Shown here: positions 37,768-48,154 of the stretch, piece by piece
Position numbering within the stretch: the first letter of the stretch is position 1
Layout of the letters: every line of letters begins with the position of its first letter
Assembly: GCA_963767835.1 (NCBI GenBank)
Contig: CAVYFY010000015.1
Location: 391,340 to 455,339, forward strand
Reading direction: 5' to 3'
Source of the DNA: SIAQ01 sp963767835
GTDB taxonomy: Bacteria > Planctomycetota > Planctomycetia > Gemmatales > Gemmataceae
DNA length: 64,000 nucleotides
The notes under the pieces: model-generated
Seen by the model: the letters and a program-made list of their open reading frames with translations, nothing else
Told to the model about the DNA's origin: nothing
The model's database searches: none
Made by a program: the position numbers and the translations under genes

Positions 37768-40451
37768 TTACCGCTTGGCGGCGGCCATGTTCGCCAGCGC
37801 CTTGCGCGCTTCGATGGTGAGGATCGCGGCCGGATCGCCGGTGGTCCAGCGCGTCAAGGCGGCGCGGGCTTCCGGGGTGCCGATCGCTTCGGCGAGCTCG
37901 ACGGCGCGGGCGTGCATGATTTCCTCGGTGGTCCATTCGTGCTGGGCGATGCGGTCGAGCAATTCCTCGATACGGCGGCGGGTTTCGATGTCATTCGCAC
38001 TGGTCAAAGCCGAGCGCAACTCGGGTTCGGCGGCGGGGCCGATCTTTTGCAGCATCTGGTTGGCCCTGGTGCGGACGGCGAATTGGCCGCTGCCGAGATC
38101 GTGGATCCATTGCTGGAGCGTCTTGGCGCCGGTGTCGGGCTTCTTGGCGGGGGCGATCTTTTCCTCCAGGAGCTTGACCGTTTCTTTCGGCATGCGGGCG
38201 AGCTTGATCATGTTTTGAAAAGCGCTTTTCGGCTCGGAGAAGTACATCTGCGTGAAGCACACGTCCAGATCGATGGCCGGCGCAGTCCGGGGGCAGCGGG
38301 TCAGCGGCGAAGCTGCACAGGCCCGCTTTCCAGACGAGAGCGGTCGTGTCGGTCGCGCCGCTTGCCAGGAGACCGGAGTCGGGCGAATAGGCGAGCCGAT
38401 CGATGATGCCGGCGCGATGGCCGGCCAGTTCCAGCCGTATTTTCTTGCTGGCGATCTCATAGATGTGAATCGTGCTCGAATTGCGGCCATTTTCGCTCGT
38501 CAGCATCGAAGCACAGGCGAGTTGCCGGCTATCCGGGGAAAAGGTGATCTGCGTGAAATCGACGGGGTTCTTGGCGACGCCCAGCTCGTGATCGCCACGG
38601 GTGGCGGCGACGCGCGTCAGCATCACCTTTTCCTGAGGGCGAGCGATGGCGAGCCATTGCTGATCGGGCGAAAACTGCATGGCGTCCAGGCCGTTCTGAA
38701 CGGGCCATTCGCGCAGGATTTTCTTCTTGTCCGCGTCAAAAAGGACCACGCGCGCCGCCTCCGTTCTCGGCTTGTTGGTTGGCCGTCTGGACGGCGACAT
38801 GCTTGCCGGTGGTCGAGGCGGTAAAGCGCATCGATTGCTCAGGTTCTTTCAAGGGGATGGTGAATGAGGAAACATCGCGGCCGGTGCGCATGTTCCAGAT
38901 GCGGATCTTCTTGTTGGTCAGGGAAGCCGATTTGCTGCCGCCCTCCAAAAAGGAGGTGTCGCCGTTCGGAGTGGATTCTTCGTCGTAGAGGATATTGCCG
39001 GTCCTGGCGTCGTGGACGAGGACGCCGCCGCCATTATTGCTGAAAATGAACTGCGAATCGGGGCTTAGGCTCAGAAGCCCGCCGCCGAATCGGGGAACTC
39101 GAGCGGTGCCGCGGCCCTCCAGAACAATCTCTCGCCGAAAATAGGGGCTCGCCCGATCATCGCCCTCAGGGAACTCCAGCTTCAGATCGCGCACCTTGGC
39201 GCCAGTGCGTGGATTCCACCAGGTGGTCATGCCGCCTTCCGTTGCGACGAACAACTCGCCCTGCGACGAAAATGCCACCTCGGCGATCGGATCGGCGGGC
39301 AAATCCTTCGGCGAGAACAGTTTGCCCGTTTCGACTTCCCAGAAATCGACGGCTTGCATTCCCATCCCAAGCGCCAGCATCTTGCCCTGCGGCGGGAAAA
39401 GGAATCGGTTGACCATCATCCGTCCCGGCGCCTTCCAACTGGCTGTGCGCTCGCCGTCGGCCGCGTTCCAGCGCTGGATGGTGCCGTTGTAATCAGCGAC
39501 ATACAGCGCGCCGTCGGGAGCGAATTGCAAATGCTGGATCGGATTTCGGCCGCGAATGTTGTGCTGCTCTTTGCCGGTGCTGACTTCATAGATGCGCAAG
39601 AGCGAGGAATCATTGGAGGCGGCGAGCCATTTGCCGTCGGGCGAAAGAGCAAGCAGCGGCATCGGCATCTCCAGTTCGATCTTGCGCGCCAGTTTACCCG
39701 TTGTCAGATCCCAAAGCTCGATGCGCGACTCGACGCCGCCGTTGGGCCGATTGGGATTTTCATTCGACACGCTCTGGGCCAGCCAGCGGCAATCTGCGGA
39801 AACGGCGGCGCCTGGTCTTTCGCCGCTGAATTGGTCGAAGGGCACAGTGATATTGGTCCGCATTTTTTCCTTGGCGACATCCCAGACAATGACTCGCTGC
39901 GCGGTTGCCTTGCCGTCAACATTGACACAGATGCAAACCAGCGTTTGCTCATCGCGTGAAAGCATCAGAAACGGGAAGCCGCCGGCGTCTTTCTCGGGCC
40001 AGGTGAGCTTCTTCAGCACTTTCCCGGTGGCGACTTCGAACAGATAAACCTTCGACGAGTCGATACCGCAGGTCGCCAGCTTCTTGCCGTCGGCGGAGAA
40101 CGCCAAGCCGTGGAGTTGGCTTTCGTTTTTGTCGATGCTATGCCCAGTGATGACCCGTTTCCGCGTCCAGGCGGGCAGCTCAAGAATCTCGATGTCGTTG
40201 TCGCCGCCCGGCATGGCGAGCAGTTTGCCGTCCGGCGACGGCACTGCCCTGAACTCGCCGCGCGATTCCGGCAGGCGATAGCGCACGGTGCCGATGCGGG
40301 CAATTGCGCCGATGGGCAGCGGATCGCCGAACGCGTCCTTTTGATCGGACCACATCGGCGCCTTGGCCTTCTTCTTGCCCTGGGCATCGGCCTGGGAAAT
40401 GAAGGTAGAAAAAAGGACCGCGCACAAAACCAGGAGCAGCGGATGTCGCAT
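37768..40451 (-). CDS. Secreted WD40-repeat protein, two frameshifts
   Basis: Start at ATG 40451 with GGAGG upstream and signal peptide MRHPLLLVLCAVLFSTFISQ-ADAQ. Ten or more WD40-like blades follow, marked by repeats of FSADGKKLATCG, LALSPDGKWLAAS, LQFAPDGALYVAD, FSPDQQWLAIA and YSPDSGLLASG. The last 170 residues are a helical domain (LRSALTSANDIETRRRIEEL, ARAALTRWTTGDPA). The frame breaks near 38760 and 38290. Joined length is about 894 residues. Periplasmic or surface scaffold; partner unknown. Divergent from ggt. Confidence 0.85.
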
Positions 40452-40593
40452 GGGGGCCTCCACGAGATCAGCAGCGGAATGGCAATTCCAGTGTAATCGA
40501 GGAGCGCATGCGAAACAAGCGTTCATCTGCTGAATTGTAATCAGCTTAATATTTGTATGTGCAGCAGCACTCAAGGATCATCCGAGGTTCACC

Positions 40594-42270
40594 ATGCGAT
40601 CGCAACGCCTGCTCCTCTACGTGCCTCTTTTCGCCGCCCTGTTCATTTCGTCCGCCGCCGCGCGGGCTGGCGAGAAAGCGGTCGAATACAAGAACGGCGT
40701 GGTCGTCGCCGTGTCCGAGCCGGGGGCCGCAGCGGGTTTGGCCATCCTTGAGCAAGGCGGCAATGCGGTCGATGCGGCGATTGCCACCGCGTTTGCCCTC
40801 GCCGTCACGCATCCAGCCGCGGGCAATATCGGCGGCGGCGGGTTCATGGTCGTGCATCCTCCCAAGGGAAAACCGACCGTGATCGATTATCGCGAGACTG
40901 CTCCCGCCGCCGCGACCCGGACCATGTTCAAGAAAGACAATTCGCCTTACACCCATCGCGCCGTCGGCGTTCCCGGCACCGTCCGCGGCCTGGCGCTCGC
41001 CCACCAGAAATTCGGCAAGCTGCCCTGGAACACGCTCGTGCAGCCTGCCATCCAATTGGCCGACAAGGGCTACACGCTCGACAAGCATCATGCCGATTCG
41101 CTGAACAAGATATTGGCGTCAGCGAAGAATTTCGCCGAGCTTCAGCGTGTCTTCGCCAAGCCCGACGGGTCGGCATGGAAGGCGGGCGATCGTCAGGTGC
41201 AGCCCGATCTGGCGAAGACGCTGCGGCTCATTGCCGAAAAGGGTCCTGACCCCTTTTATCGCGGGGGGATTGCCGAGCAGCTCGTCGCTGAGATGAAAGC
41301 GGGCGGCGGCTTGATTTCCGCTGCCGATCTCGCCGGATATCACGCGGTCCAGCGCGAGCCGATCCACGGGGTTTATCGCGGCTACGATGTCTACGCCCCG
41401 CCGCCGCCCAGCTCCGGCGGCACCTGTCTCGTGCAAATGCTCGGCATCCTCGAAACCTTCGATCTCAAGAAACACGAGCGCTTTTCGCCCGAAACCTTGC
41501 ATCTGATGACCGAGGCGATGCGCCGCTCCTATCTCGACCGCGCCCGCTTCCTCGGTGATCCGGCGTTCACGACAATCCCCACCGATCTCACCAGCAAGGA
41601 GCATATCGCCAAGCTCGCCAAAAGCATCGATCTAACGAAGGCGACGCGCAGCGTGGATTTGGCCGACGCGATCCCGCTCACACCGGAAGGGGACAGCACC
41701 ACGCATTTCAGCGTCATCGACAAGGACGGCCTCGCCGTCGCCAACACCTACACGCTGGAGCACAGCTTCGGCTCGCGCATCGTCGTCAAGGGGGCCGGCT
41801 TCCTGCTCAACAACGAAATGACCGACTTCAACTGGCGGCCGGGCGTCACCACCGCGAACGGCGACATCGGCACCGAGCCCAACACCATCGCCCCCGGCAA
41901 ACGCATGCTCAGCTCGCAAACGCCCACCATCCTCGCCAAGGACGGCAAGGTCTTCCTCGTCACCGGCAGCCCAGGCAGCCGCACTATCATCAACACCGTT
42001 CTCAACGTCGTCGTCAATGTCGTCGATTACGACATGCCGATCCAGCAAGCAGTGGACGCCCCGCGTCTGCATCATCAATGGTTGCCCGATGAGATCAAGT
42101 TCGAGGGGACCAAGCAATATGCCGGCGCGGTGAAGGCACTGGAAGCAATGGGGCACAAGGTCAGCTTTGCCCGGCAAGGCGATGCCCATTCGATCTGGAT
42201 CAATCCGAAGACCGGCGGCTACGTCGGCGCCGCCGACAAGCGCCTGAGCGGCAAGGCGGTGGGATATTAG
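40594..42270 (+). CDS. ggt: Gamma-glutamyltransferase
   Basis: 558 residues with signal peptide MRSQRLLLYVPLFAALFISS-AAARAG. Blocks GGNAVDAAIATAFALAVTHP and GNIGGGGFMVV open the Ntn-hydrolase fold. The self-cleavage/catalytic Thr is in GDSTTHFSVID (second Thr), giving large and small subunits. FLLNNEMTDFNWRPG, LSSQTPTIL and GSPGSRTIINTVLNVVVN follow. It hydrolyses or transfers the gamma-glutamyl group of glutathione in the periplasm. ATG 40594 is a clear start. Confidence 0.95.
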   Translation: MRSQRLLLYVPLFAALFISSAAARAGEKAVEYKNGVVVAVSEPGAAAGLAILEQGGNAVDAAIATAFALAVTHPAAGNIGGGGFMVVHPPKGKPTVIDYRETAPAAATRTMFKKDNSPYTHRAVGVPGTVRGLALAHQKFGKLPWNTLVQPAIQLADKGYTLDKHHADSLNKILASAKNFAELQRVFAKPDGSAWKAGDRQVQPDLAKTLRLIAEKGPDPFYRGGIAEQLVAEMKAGGGLISAADLAGYHAVQREPIHGVYRGYDVYAPPPPSSGGTCLVQMLGILETFDLKKHERFSPETLHLMTEAMRRSYLDRARFLGDPAFTTIPTDLTSKEHIAKLAKSIDLTKATRSVDLADAIPLTPEGDSTTHFSVIDKDGLAVANTYTLEHSFGSRIVVKGAGFLLNNEMTDFNWRPGVTTANGDIGTEPNTIAPGKRMLSSQTPTILAKDGKVFLVTGSPGSRTIINTVLNVVVNVVDYDMPIQQAVDAPRLHHQWLPDEIKFEGTKQYAGAVKALEAMGHKVSFARQGDAHSIWINPKTGGYVGAADKRLSGKAVGY

Positions 42271-42272
42271 CC

Positions 42273-42434
42273 CGGATTATTCACCGCCGAGACCGCAGAC
42301 ATCGCTGAGAAAACGAAAGTATGGTGAACAAAAGAATTAGGGCTGAAACCAGCTTGCCGTTGGCTTTTTGAATCGATCCCGACACTCTTCTGTCTCTGCG
42401 TTCTTTGCGATCTCCGCGGTGAATAATCCGGTCA
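42273..42434. repeat. Non-coding element with inverted GGATTATTCACCGC ends (MITE-like)
   Basis: 160 bases bounded by CCGGATTATTCACCGC and its complement, with further imperfect pairing inward (CGAGACCGCAGA / TCTGCGTTCTTTGCGATCTC). No ORF. It fills the gap between convergent ggt and the PEP-CTERM gene, whose stop codon overlaps its right edge. Confidence 0.65.
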
Positions 42435-43055
42435 AGCGCAGGCGGCGGCAGAATTCTCTGCCGCTTTCTGGCGCCGCGCTCGACGCCAGCCGAAGAAGCC
42501 GGCCGCGGCGCTCAGGCTCACTAGAAAGAAACTGCTGGGTTCCGGAGCGCTCGCGGTGGCGATGTTGTTGAAACCGCCCCAAGCGTCTGTTTGCGTGGCT
42601 ATGGAAGAACTGACGTCGAAGGAGAACACGCCCGTAAAGATCGATATTTGCCCATCCGAGGTCGGAAAATTGCTGTAAAACGCGAAGTCGGTGTTGTTGG
42701 ATGTCTCCCCGACGAGGATGTAGTTTGAGCCTGCATTCATTTGCCAGTTCAAGTTGCTCGCGGTGAACGACGGCGTATTTGCGGGTGTGGAAATCGTGCC
42801 CACAACCGAGCTGACATAGAGGGCGCCGTTCGCGGGGTTGGTGCTGACCAGTCCCAGCTCAACCTGGCTGGCCGCGCCCTGATTCTGGAAGACGAAACCT
42901 TGCAGATACGAGCTTGCCAATGCGGAAAACATTAGGCCGGTATACTGGTCCGTGGCGATTTGGTTGAGGGTCGGCCCGGTGATGATGTCGGCAACGGCTT
43001 CACGCGGCCATATGAAAAGGCAAACGAGCGCACACGTAATCAAGAGTCGCTTCAT
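42432..43055 (-). CDS. PEP-CTERM sorted protein (choice-of-anchor R-like)
   Basis: 207 residues. Signal peptide MKRLLITCALVCLFIWPREA-VA. Beta-rich middle with the start pattern ITGPTLNQIATDQYTGLMFS and LQGFVFQNQGAASQVELGLV of the choice-of-anchor R type. The C-terminus has SAPEPSSFFLVSLSAAAGFF followed by GWRRARR: PEP motif, membrane helix and basic tail, as required for exosortase processing. Exported and probably anchored or shed with exopolysaccharide. No exosortase in the window. Confidence 0.88.
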   Translation of the reverse strand: MKRLLITCALVCLFIWPREAVADIITGPTLNQIATDQYTGLMFSALASSYLQGFVFQNQGAASQVELGLVSTNPANGALYVSSVVGTISTPANTPSFTASNLNWQMNAGSNYILVGETSNNTDFAFYSNFPTSDGQISIFTGVFSFDVSSSIATQTDAWGGFNNIATASAPEPSSFFLVSLSAAAGFFGWRRARRQKAAENSAAACA

Positions 43056-43302
43056 GGTGAAACTCACGGCGTTAGGATGAGAGCGAAGACGCTCGCCAGT
43101 GTGGTCTGACGCCGACGGCAATGCAAACATATTATCATTAAGACTTTGTAAGCTGCGACCAGATTTCGCAGCCGGTTTTTCCCCTACCCCGACGCGCCAG
43201 GGGGGGTGGGTGCGACGAATCGTTGCAACTGTTTGGAGAATATGAGGTTGGTGGCCAAGAATTCGCTGCACCGCTAAAAGTGCGGGCCACGTCAGCAGCG
43301 CC

Positions 43303-44501
43303 TCACGCCGCCTGCTTGCGTGCCGCCGCCTCGACAAGCACGCCCATCAGTTGGCGGTAGTGTTGCTCGAAGGTCCATTGCAACGCAGTGCGGCGGGCAG
43401 CCTGGGCAAACGCGTGGCGGCGGCCAGCGTCCAGCATCTGCGCCAGGCACCACGACAATTCCTGATGATCGTGCGGATCGGCCACGACAAAGCCTTCCTT
43501 GTGCGGCGCCGCCGAATGCAACAACTCGCTTGCCCCATTATAGCGCGACGTGATGACCGGCAACCCGCACGCCAGCGCCTCCAACACCACCAGCGAGCAC
43601 GGATCGTAAAACGTCGGATGCACCAGGAAGTCGGCCGCGAAATAGGCGTTGCGCATCTCCCGGCAAAAACCGACGAAGCGGACATGCTTGCCCAGCCCAA
43701 GCCGATCCGCGAGCCTTTGATACGCCCTCGCCTCAGGCCGCCCCACCACCACGAGCCGAAACGCCGGCGCATTGTCGGCGAATTCCGGCCGGGCCAACAT
43801 ACGCTGCACCGCGTGCAAGAGCGGCTCCAACCCCTTCAAATGATAATTCATCGCCGCGAACAGCGCCACCACCTCGCTCGGCTCAATCCCATATTGCTCG
43901 CGACACTGCAATCGGCACTTCAACCGGTCCTGCTCCGGGAAGCGCTGCGGATCGATCGCGCTCCGCACAATATGCAACTGGCTCGGCGGAATGTGATAAT
44001 GGCGCATGAAGTGGTCGCGCACCATATGGCTGTTGACCACGATCGCCGACGGCGGATTGCTGAGATATTGGCGGCGCTCGATCATGGAGTAAGCGAAATG
44101 GGCCGGGTCGAACCACTTGACGACGCGCGCCAGCCGCCGCACCAGAGGATTGGCGTGCTTGCGCAGATTGTGTTCGGCACTGGCGGCATGCAATCCACCT
44201 TGCGGATAGAGGACGTCCTGCCCCCAGGTCTTGTCGAAGCCGATGGTGACATCATGGCGCCGTTGCGACAGCGCTTGCAGGCAACGCCGGCCGAAAACCC
44301 ACGGCTTGAGAAAGCGCGGCGCCCAGGTCGGCGGAATAGCGTGGAACTGAATTTCCTTCGGCAATGCGGCCGCGTCCCACCGGCAGGCGTAAATGTGGAC
44401 ATCGTGCCGATCCGCGATGAGCCGCGCGCAAGGTCGGCGATGTAGGTCTCGCAACCTCCTCGCGCCGGCAGCACGCTCTCATAGCAAAAGGCGATGTCCA
44501 T
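43303..44501 (-). CDS. Family 4 glycosyltransferase (WaaG-like), one frameshift
   Basis: The N-terminus MDIAFCYESVLPARGGCETY-IADLA is in one frame; after a break near 44430 the second frame continues RLIADRHDVHIYACRWDAAA to the end. Joined length is about 398 residues. The C-terminal GT-B half has VVVGRPEARAYQRLADRLGL, FVGFCREMRNAYFAADFLVH and PSLYEPF-like YDPCSLVVLEALACGLPVIT. Similar to LPS core glucosyltransferase WaaG. Last gene of the LPS operon; the upstream kinase stop is two bases before its ATG. Confidence 0.87.
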
Positions 44502-44503
44502 TC

Positions 44504-45448
44504 CTAACCCCTAATCCCCGATCCCTGGCCCCTAACTCGCTTCGCTGCCTTTTTGTTATGGTCCCGGTAACGCCGGCCGCGCATCAACACAACGCGCCGG
44601 AGCAAACGGCCCATGAACGTCCGCCGTCCAGCACCCAAATACGCACGCCAAAAGCGGACGCGATCCCGCGCGTCGATGCCCACGACATCCGACGAATAAA
44701 GCAGTTGGCCGATGTCCTTTGAAATCCAGAATCGCCGCGTGAGCGTGTGCTGAGCGAGCCGATGGAAATCGATCATGAAAACGCGCTCGGTCCAGTTCGG
44801 CACACAAATAATATCGGCACGGCGGATAAAAAAATGGCACAGATATAAATCTTTGTGGAATCGATCATGATCGTGCAGAAAGCGAGCCAATCGCGCGATT
44901 TCGCGCGTTAGCCCAGCTTTCCAGACGCGGAAAGTCGCCGGCTCGAGTTGCCGCGCCGCCAGCGGAATGGCCTCGTGCAAGGGGAGCATGTCGGTCAGCT
45001 CCTCGATGGCGAGGAAGCTTTGCAATTTCCCCCAGGGCCCCAGAAATTCCCCGGCCGCCACCACGCGGGGCACCGGCAAACCATGCGCACGCGCCCACTC
45101 CAGATTGCGGCGTTCCTGCATCGCGGGGGACCAATCGCCCGTTGGCCAAAGCGCCGCCAGCAAGCCGTCCCAGCGCTGGAGTTCGAAATGCCGCTTGAGA
45201 TAAACGACGAGCTGCTTCTGACCCGCATCGAGGCGCCAGCGACACGTGGATCGGCCTTGCTTTGCGTGATGATCGTCGGCCACGTCAACTTGCATGATGC
45301 GCTCGGGCCAATCCTCGCCGGCGAAATCGCTCCAGTCGAGGCGCGGCACACACAGCCGGCGCGCACCGCGAACCAGGCGCTGCCACCAATTGCTGGCGCT
45401 CGCCCGGTTTGCCGTCGGGGGGGCGTCCGGTTCGATGACTCGGTTCAT
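44504..45448 (-). CDS. Lipopolysaccharide kinase (InaA/WaaP-type)
   Basis: 314 residues. Protein-kinase-like fold of the LPS kinase family: KQLVVYLKRHFELQRWDGLL, ERRNLEWARAHGLPVPRVVA, FLAIEELTDML, then the catalytic loop FLHDHDRFHKDLYLCHFFI (HxD..N-like) and VFMIDFHRLAQHTLTRRFWI. These enzymes phosphorylate LPS core sugars. The ATG overlaps the preceding kinase's stop as ATGA. Together with the second kinase it forms a tandem pair. Cytoplasmic. Confidence 0.85.
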   Translation of the reverse strand: MNRVIEPDAPPTANRASASNWWQRLVRGARRLCVPRLDWSDFAGEDWPERIMQVDVADDHHAKQGRSTCRWRLDAGQKQLVVYLKRHFELQRWDGLLAALWPTGDWSPAMQERRNLEWARAHGLPVPRVVAAGEFLGPWGKLQSFLAIEELTDMLPLHEAIPLAARQLEPATFRVWKAGLTREIARLARFLHDHDRFHKDLYLCHFFIRRADIICVPNWTERVFMIDFHRLAQHTLTRRFWISKDIGQLLYSSDVVGIDARDRVRFWRAYLGAGRRTFMGRLLRRVVLMRGRRYRDHNKKAAKRVRGQGSGIRG

Positions 45449-47022
45449 TCGACCGCCCGCCTTTCCACGGCATCTCCCAAGCCGCCGCCCTGGGCGGCGG
45501 CTTGGAGGGGCAGTTGCGCCTTCCGCAGGTACCCGCCCACAAAGCGCATCTGCTCCGTGCGCGTAAGCCGAAGCTCCGGATCGTTGAACTCGATCGGCGC
45601 CAACTGCTGCCAAGGAATATCGCCTCGCAACAATGGCTCAACATCGACGAGCCGAATGTCGCCGGTCGCAACCGATACGCCGAGCCGGCGCTTCCACGCA
45701 TCCCCGGGCGGCAGATGATAGCCCGCCTCGTGAATGCGCCGAATGATTCCTCCAGCCCGCTGCAACAATCGGCCGCGCCCGCCAGCCGACGCCTTAGCGA
45801 AAGCCTCCCCGAATGGAACCGTCGGCGCCGACTCCACGAGCGCATGCCCGCCGTCGACCGCGAGCAAGCGCGGCCCGGGCACGCCGAATCGTTGCAGCCG
45901 AAATAGCGCGTGGGCCAAGCGCGGGATCGGTCCGCCCGTTTCGGCTTCTGCCGCGACATGCAGCGACACCGTTTCCGAACCGGCCGCACAGGCGAACGCC
46001 GACAACAGATCCCACACGTGCGCCGTGTCCTGCGCCAACAACGCCATCCATTCACCGGGACCGCACGCGTTGAGCCGTTCCGCAAAGGATCGCACGATCA
46101 GCACCTCGCCGCCACGCAATGGCACAAACGCCTGGTCTCCCGCGGGCGTCGGCAATTGCCCGACATCGCGGATGCGCCGCTGGCCACGCAAACGCTCAGC
46201 TTCCATGCGAATCTGGCGGGCCAGGCGTTCCAGCGGCGGCTTCTCCGAGGAACGCGCTGCCAGCCGATAGGATCGCAAACAACGCAGCCGCAAGCGATCG
46301 CTCGCCAGCAATTCCAGCAGCGTCGCATCGAGAATGGCCAGATCGCGGCTGCGAATTCGCCAGGGCACCGCTCGTCGATATTGGCTGCGCTGCCAATCGA
46401 GAATACAGAAGCGAAACGCCCCATTCGCTGGACCGGCGAGAATGTGCTTGGCCAACAGATCGGGATGATCGAACCCCGCGTCGTGCAGCCGGGCCAGTTC
46501 GCGTCCTAATGTGACGGCCAGCCGGCAGCGTTCCCGCTCGCAGCGCAGCTCTTGCAACAGCGTTCGCAAGTCGCTCAGGCCGGCTTCTTCGCGCATCAGC
46601 ACGAATGCCTGCCTGTCGTCCTCGCCGAGGGCGGCGACCTCGGGGCACGAGACGCCGGCCCGACGCAGTGCTTGCAGCGTCGCCCCCTCGCGCACCGCCG
46701 TCGAGCACCAGCCGAAGCCGGCCCACGCATTGCGAAATCGCTCGTGCCAGGTGACGGCGGATTGCTTCTTGAGATAGAACTTGCCCCCCTCTCCCTCCGG
46801 GAGAGGGGTTGGGGGTGAGGGAAGCGCATCGGGTGGCTGATGCTTCACCCTCACCCCCGGCCCCTCTCCCGGAGGGAGAGGGGAGAAAGCGACCTGCTCG
46901 ACTTGGCGATGCCGATGGTGATTGACGAGAACGCCGATCCAGCCGAGAAACGAAGCAGCCGATTCCATGCCGTGGCGGCGGAACAGCGCTTCGAACGGCG
47001 GCATTATCTCGACCCAGGCCAT
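45445..47022 (-). CDS. LPS kinase-like protein, two kinase-like halves, with double in-frame palindrome
   Basis: 525 residues from ATG 47022, which follows the waaF stop by one base. The first half has FYLKKQSAVTWHERFRNAWA, ALRRAGVSCPEVAALG, RELARLHDAGFDHPDLLAKH and FRFCILDWQRSQYRRAV, a kinase catalytic and metal pattern. The second half has GGIIRRIHEAGYHLPPGDAW and DIRLVDVEPLLRGDI, resembling a second, perhaps degenerate, kinase. An inverted pair of CCCTCTCCC-type elements is read in frame near residues 53-85 (FSPLPPGEGPGVRV and ALPSPPTPLPEGEGGK). It probably modifies lipid A-core. Confidence 0.8.
   Translation of the reverse strand: MAWVEIMPPFEALFRRHGMESAASFLGWIGVLVNHHRHRQVEQVAFSPLPPGEGPGVRVKHQPPDALPSPPTPLPEGEGGKFYLKKQSAVTWHERFRNAWAGFGWCSTAVREGATLQALRRAGVSCPEVAALGEDDRQAFVLMREEAGLSDLRTLLQELRCERERCRLAVTLGRELARLHDAGFDHPDLLAKHILAGPANGAFRFCILDWQRSQYRRAVPWRIRSRDLAILDATLLELLASDRLRLRCLRSYRLAARSSEKPPLERLARQIRMEAERLRGQRRIRDVGQLPTPAGDQAFVPLRGGEVLIVRSFAERLNACGPGEWMALLAQDTAHVWDLLSAFACAAGSETVSLHVAAEAETGGPIPRLAHALFRLQRFGVPGPRLLAVDGGHALVESAPTVPFGEAFAKASAGGRGRLLQRAGGIIRRIHEAGYHLPPGDAWKRRLGVSVATGDIRLVDVEPLLRGDIPWQQLAPIEFNDPELRLTRTEQMRFVGGYLRKAQLPLQAAAQGGGLGDAVERRAVE
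46783..46884. repeat. Inverted pair of CCCTCTCCC-type palindromic elements in frame within the LPS kinase
   Basis: CCCCCTCTCCCTCCGGGAGA plus GGGGTTGGGGGTGAGGG at 46783-46821 and the inverse copy CCCTCACCCCCGGCCCCTCT plus CCCGGAGGGAGAGGGG at 46848-46884, with a 27-base spacer. Both copies are translated without a stop. Confidence 0.9.
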
Positions 47023-47023
47023 G

Positions 47024-48079
47024 TCACGACGCCTTTCGTTCGGCGACAACCGCTGGCTGCGCGAGCAAATCTTGCACGGCGGCCAGCACCCTCCGCGGCG
47101 ACAGCAATTGCATGCATGCGTGATCGAGCGGGCAGACGCGCAACTGGCACGGGCCGCACGGGACCTTTTCTTGCAGCATGATCTCCTTGCCGAAATAGGT
47201 CCGCGTCCAGTCGATGAAGGTGGGGCCGAACAGCGACACCACGGGCCGACCGAACGCCGCCGCGAAATGGCGTGGCCCGCTATCGGTCGTCACCAGCAAC
47301 GCGGACCGGCGAATCAGCGCCTTCGTCAAACCAAGCGAAAGCGGCTCGTCAGCAAGCGAATGGATGCCGGGCCGATTCGCAAGCTGAGCGATACGGCGAG
47401 CCTGTTCGCGCTCGCTTGGCCCGCACAGAACCAGCACGCGGGCGCCGCGCGTCTCGACCAGTTGCTGTGCGAGCTGGGCGAATGATTCCGCCGGCCAGAA
47501 TTTCGCCGCTCCGAACGCGGCGCCGGGGTTCAGGCAGATGACCTCGCTCCCGCCGAAACCGAATTTATTCCACACGTGATCGGCAGCCGCTTCATCATCC
47601 GGCATGGTGTAAAGTTCCATGCGATAGCCGGGCCACGTACAGCCGGCGGCCTGGGCGAGGCGGTTGTAATCGTCAATCACCGGGCTCGGCTTGATCGTGC
47701 CATTCGCATGCCGCGTCGGCGTCAAGGCCCTGGTCAAGAGCCCGCCGCGCAGATAACGGTCGAAGCCGATGCGCTTCTTGCAGCGCCCCAGCCAGGCGAC
47801 CAGGCCCGTGCGAAACGAATTCGGAAACAACACCGCCAGATCGACCCTCGCCCGGTTGAGCTCTCCCGCCACGGCCGGCCAACGCTGCGCCCACGGACCG
47901 CCGGGCCCCAGAAACAGATGCGCGTCGAACCACGGCGAACCCTCGATCACGCCGACAACATAAGGCCGGCACACCGCGATGATCCGTGCGTCGGCGAAGG
48001 TCTCGCGCAGTGCGCACAGGGCCGGCGTCGCCATCACGACGTCGCCGATCCAGTTCGGTAGGAAGATCGCGATGTTCAT
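47024..48079 (-). CDS. waaF: Heptosyltransferase (family 9 glycosyltransferase, WaaF type)
   Basis: 351 residues. N-terminal FLPNWIGDVVMATPALCALR is the GT9 start, then VDLAVLFPNSFRTGLVAWLG. The C-terminal donor half has VICLNPGAAFGAAKFWPAES, LVLCGPSEREQARRIAQLA and TTDSGPRHFAAAFGRPVVSL-FGPT. It would add heptose from ADP-heptose to the inner LPS core; hldE just upstream supplies that donor. Start at 48079, with an in-frame ATG at 48097 possible. Whether it is waaF or waaC is not certain. Confidence 0.88.
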   Translation of the reverse strand: MNIAIFLPNWIGDVVMATPALCALRETFADARIIAVCRPYVVGVIEGSPWFDAHLFLGPGGPWAQRWPAVAGELNRARVDLAVLFPNSFRTGLVAWLGRCKKRIGFDRYLRGGLLTRALTPTRHANGTIKPSPVIDDYNRLAQAAGCTWPGYRMELYTMPDDEAAADHVWNKFGFGGSEVICLNPGAAFGAAKFWPAESFAQLAQQLVETRGARVLVLCGPSEREQARRIAQLANRPGIHSLADEPLSLGLTKALIRRSALLVTTDSGPRHFAAAFGRPVVSLFGPTFIDWTRTYFGKEIMLQEKVPCGPCQLRVCPLDHACMQLLSPRRVLAAVQDLLAQPAVVAERKAS

Positions 48080-48090
48080 GTTAATCGGGT

Positions 48091-48153
48091 GGTTCACGTT
48101 TAGCGCCCGCAGCGAAGCGCCGGCGCTTCATTGCGAGCGCTAAACGAAAACCA
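48091..48153. repeat. TTTAGCGC palindromic element between hldE and waaF
   Basis: GGTTCACGTTTAGCGCCCGC and GCGAGCGCTAAACGAAAACC arms with an inner GAAGCGCCGGCGCTTC hairpin. Same family as 13440-13502. It lies inside the operon, so any termination must be leaky. Confidence 0.75.
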
Positions 48154-48154
48154 A

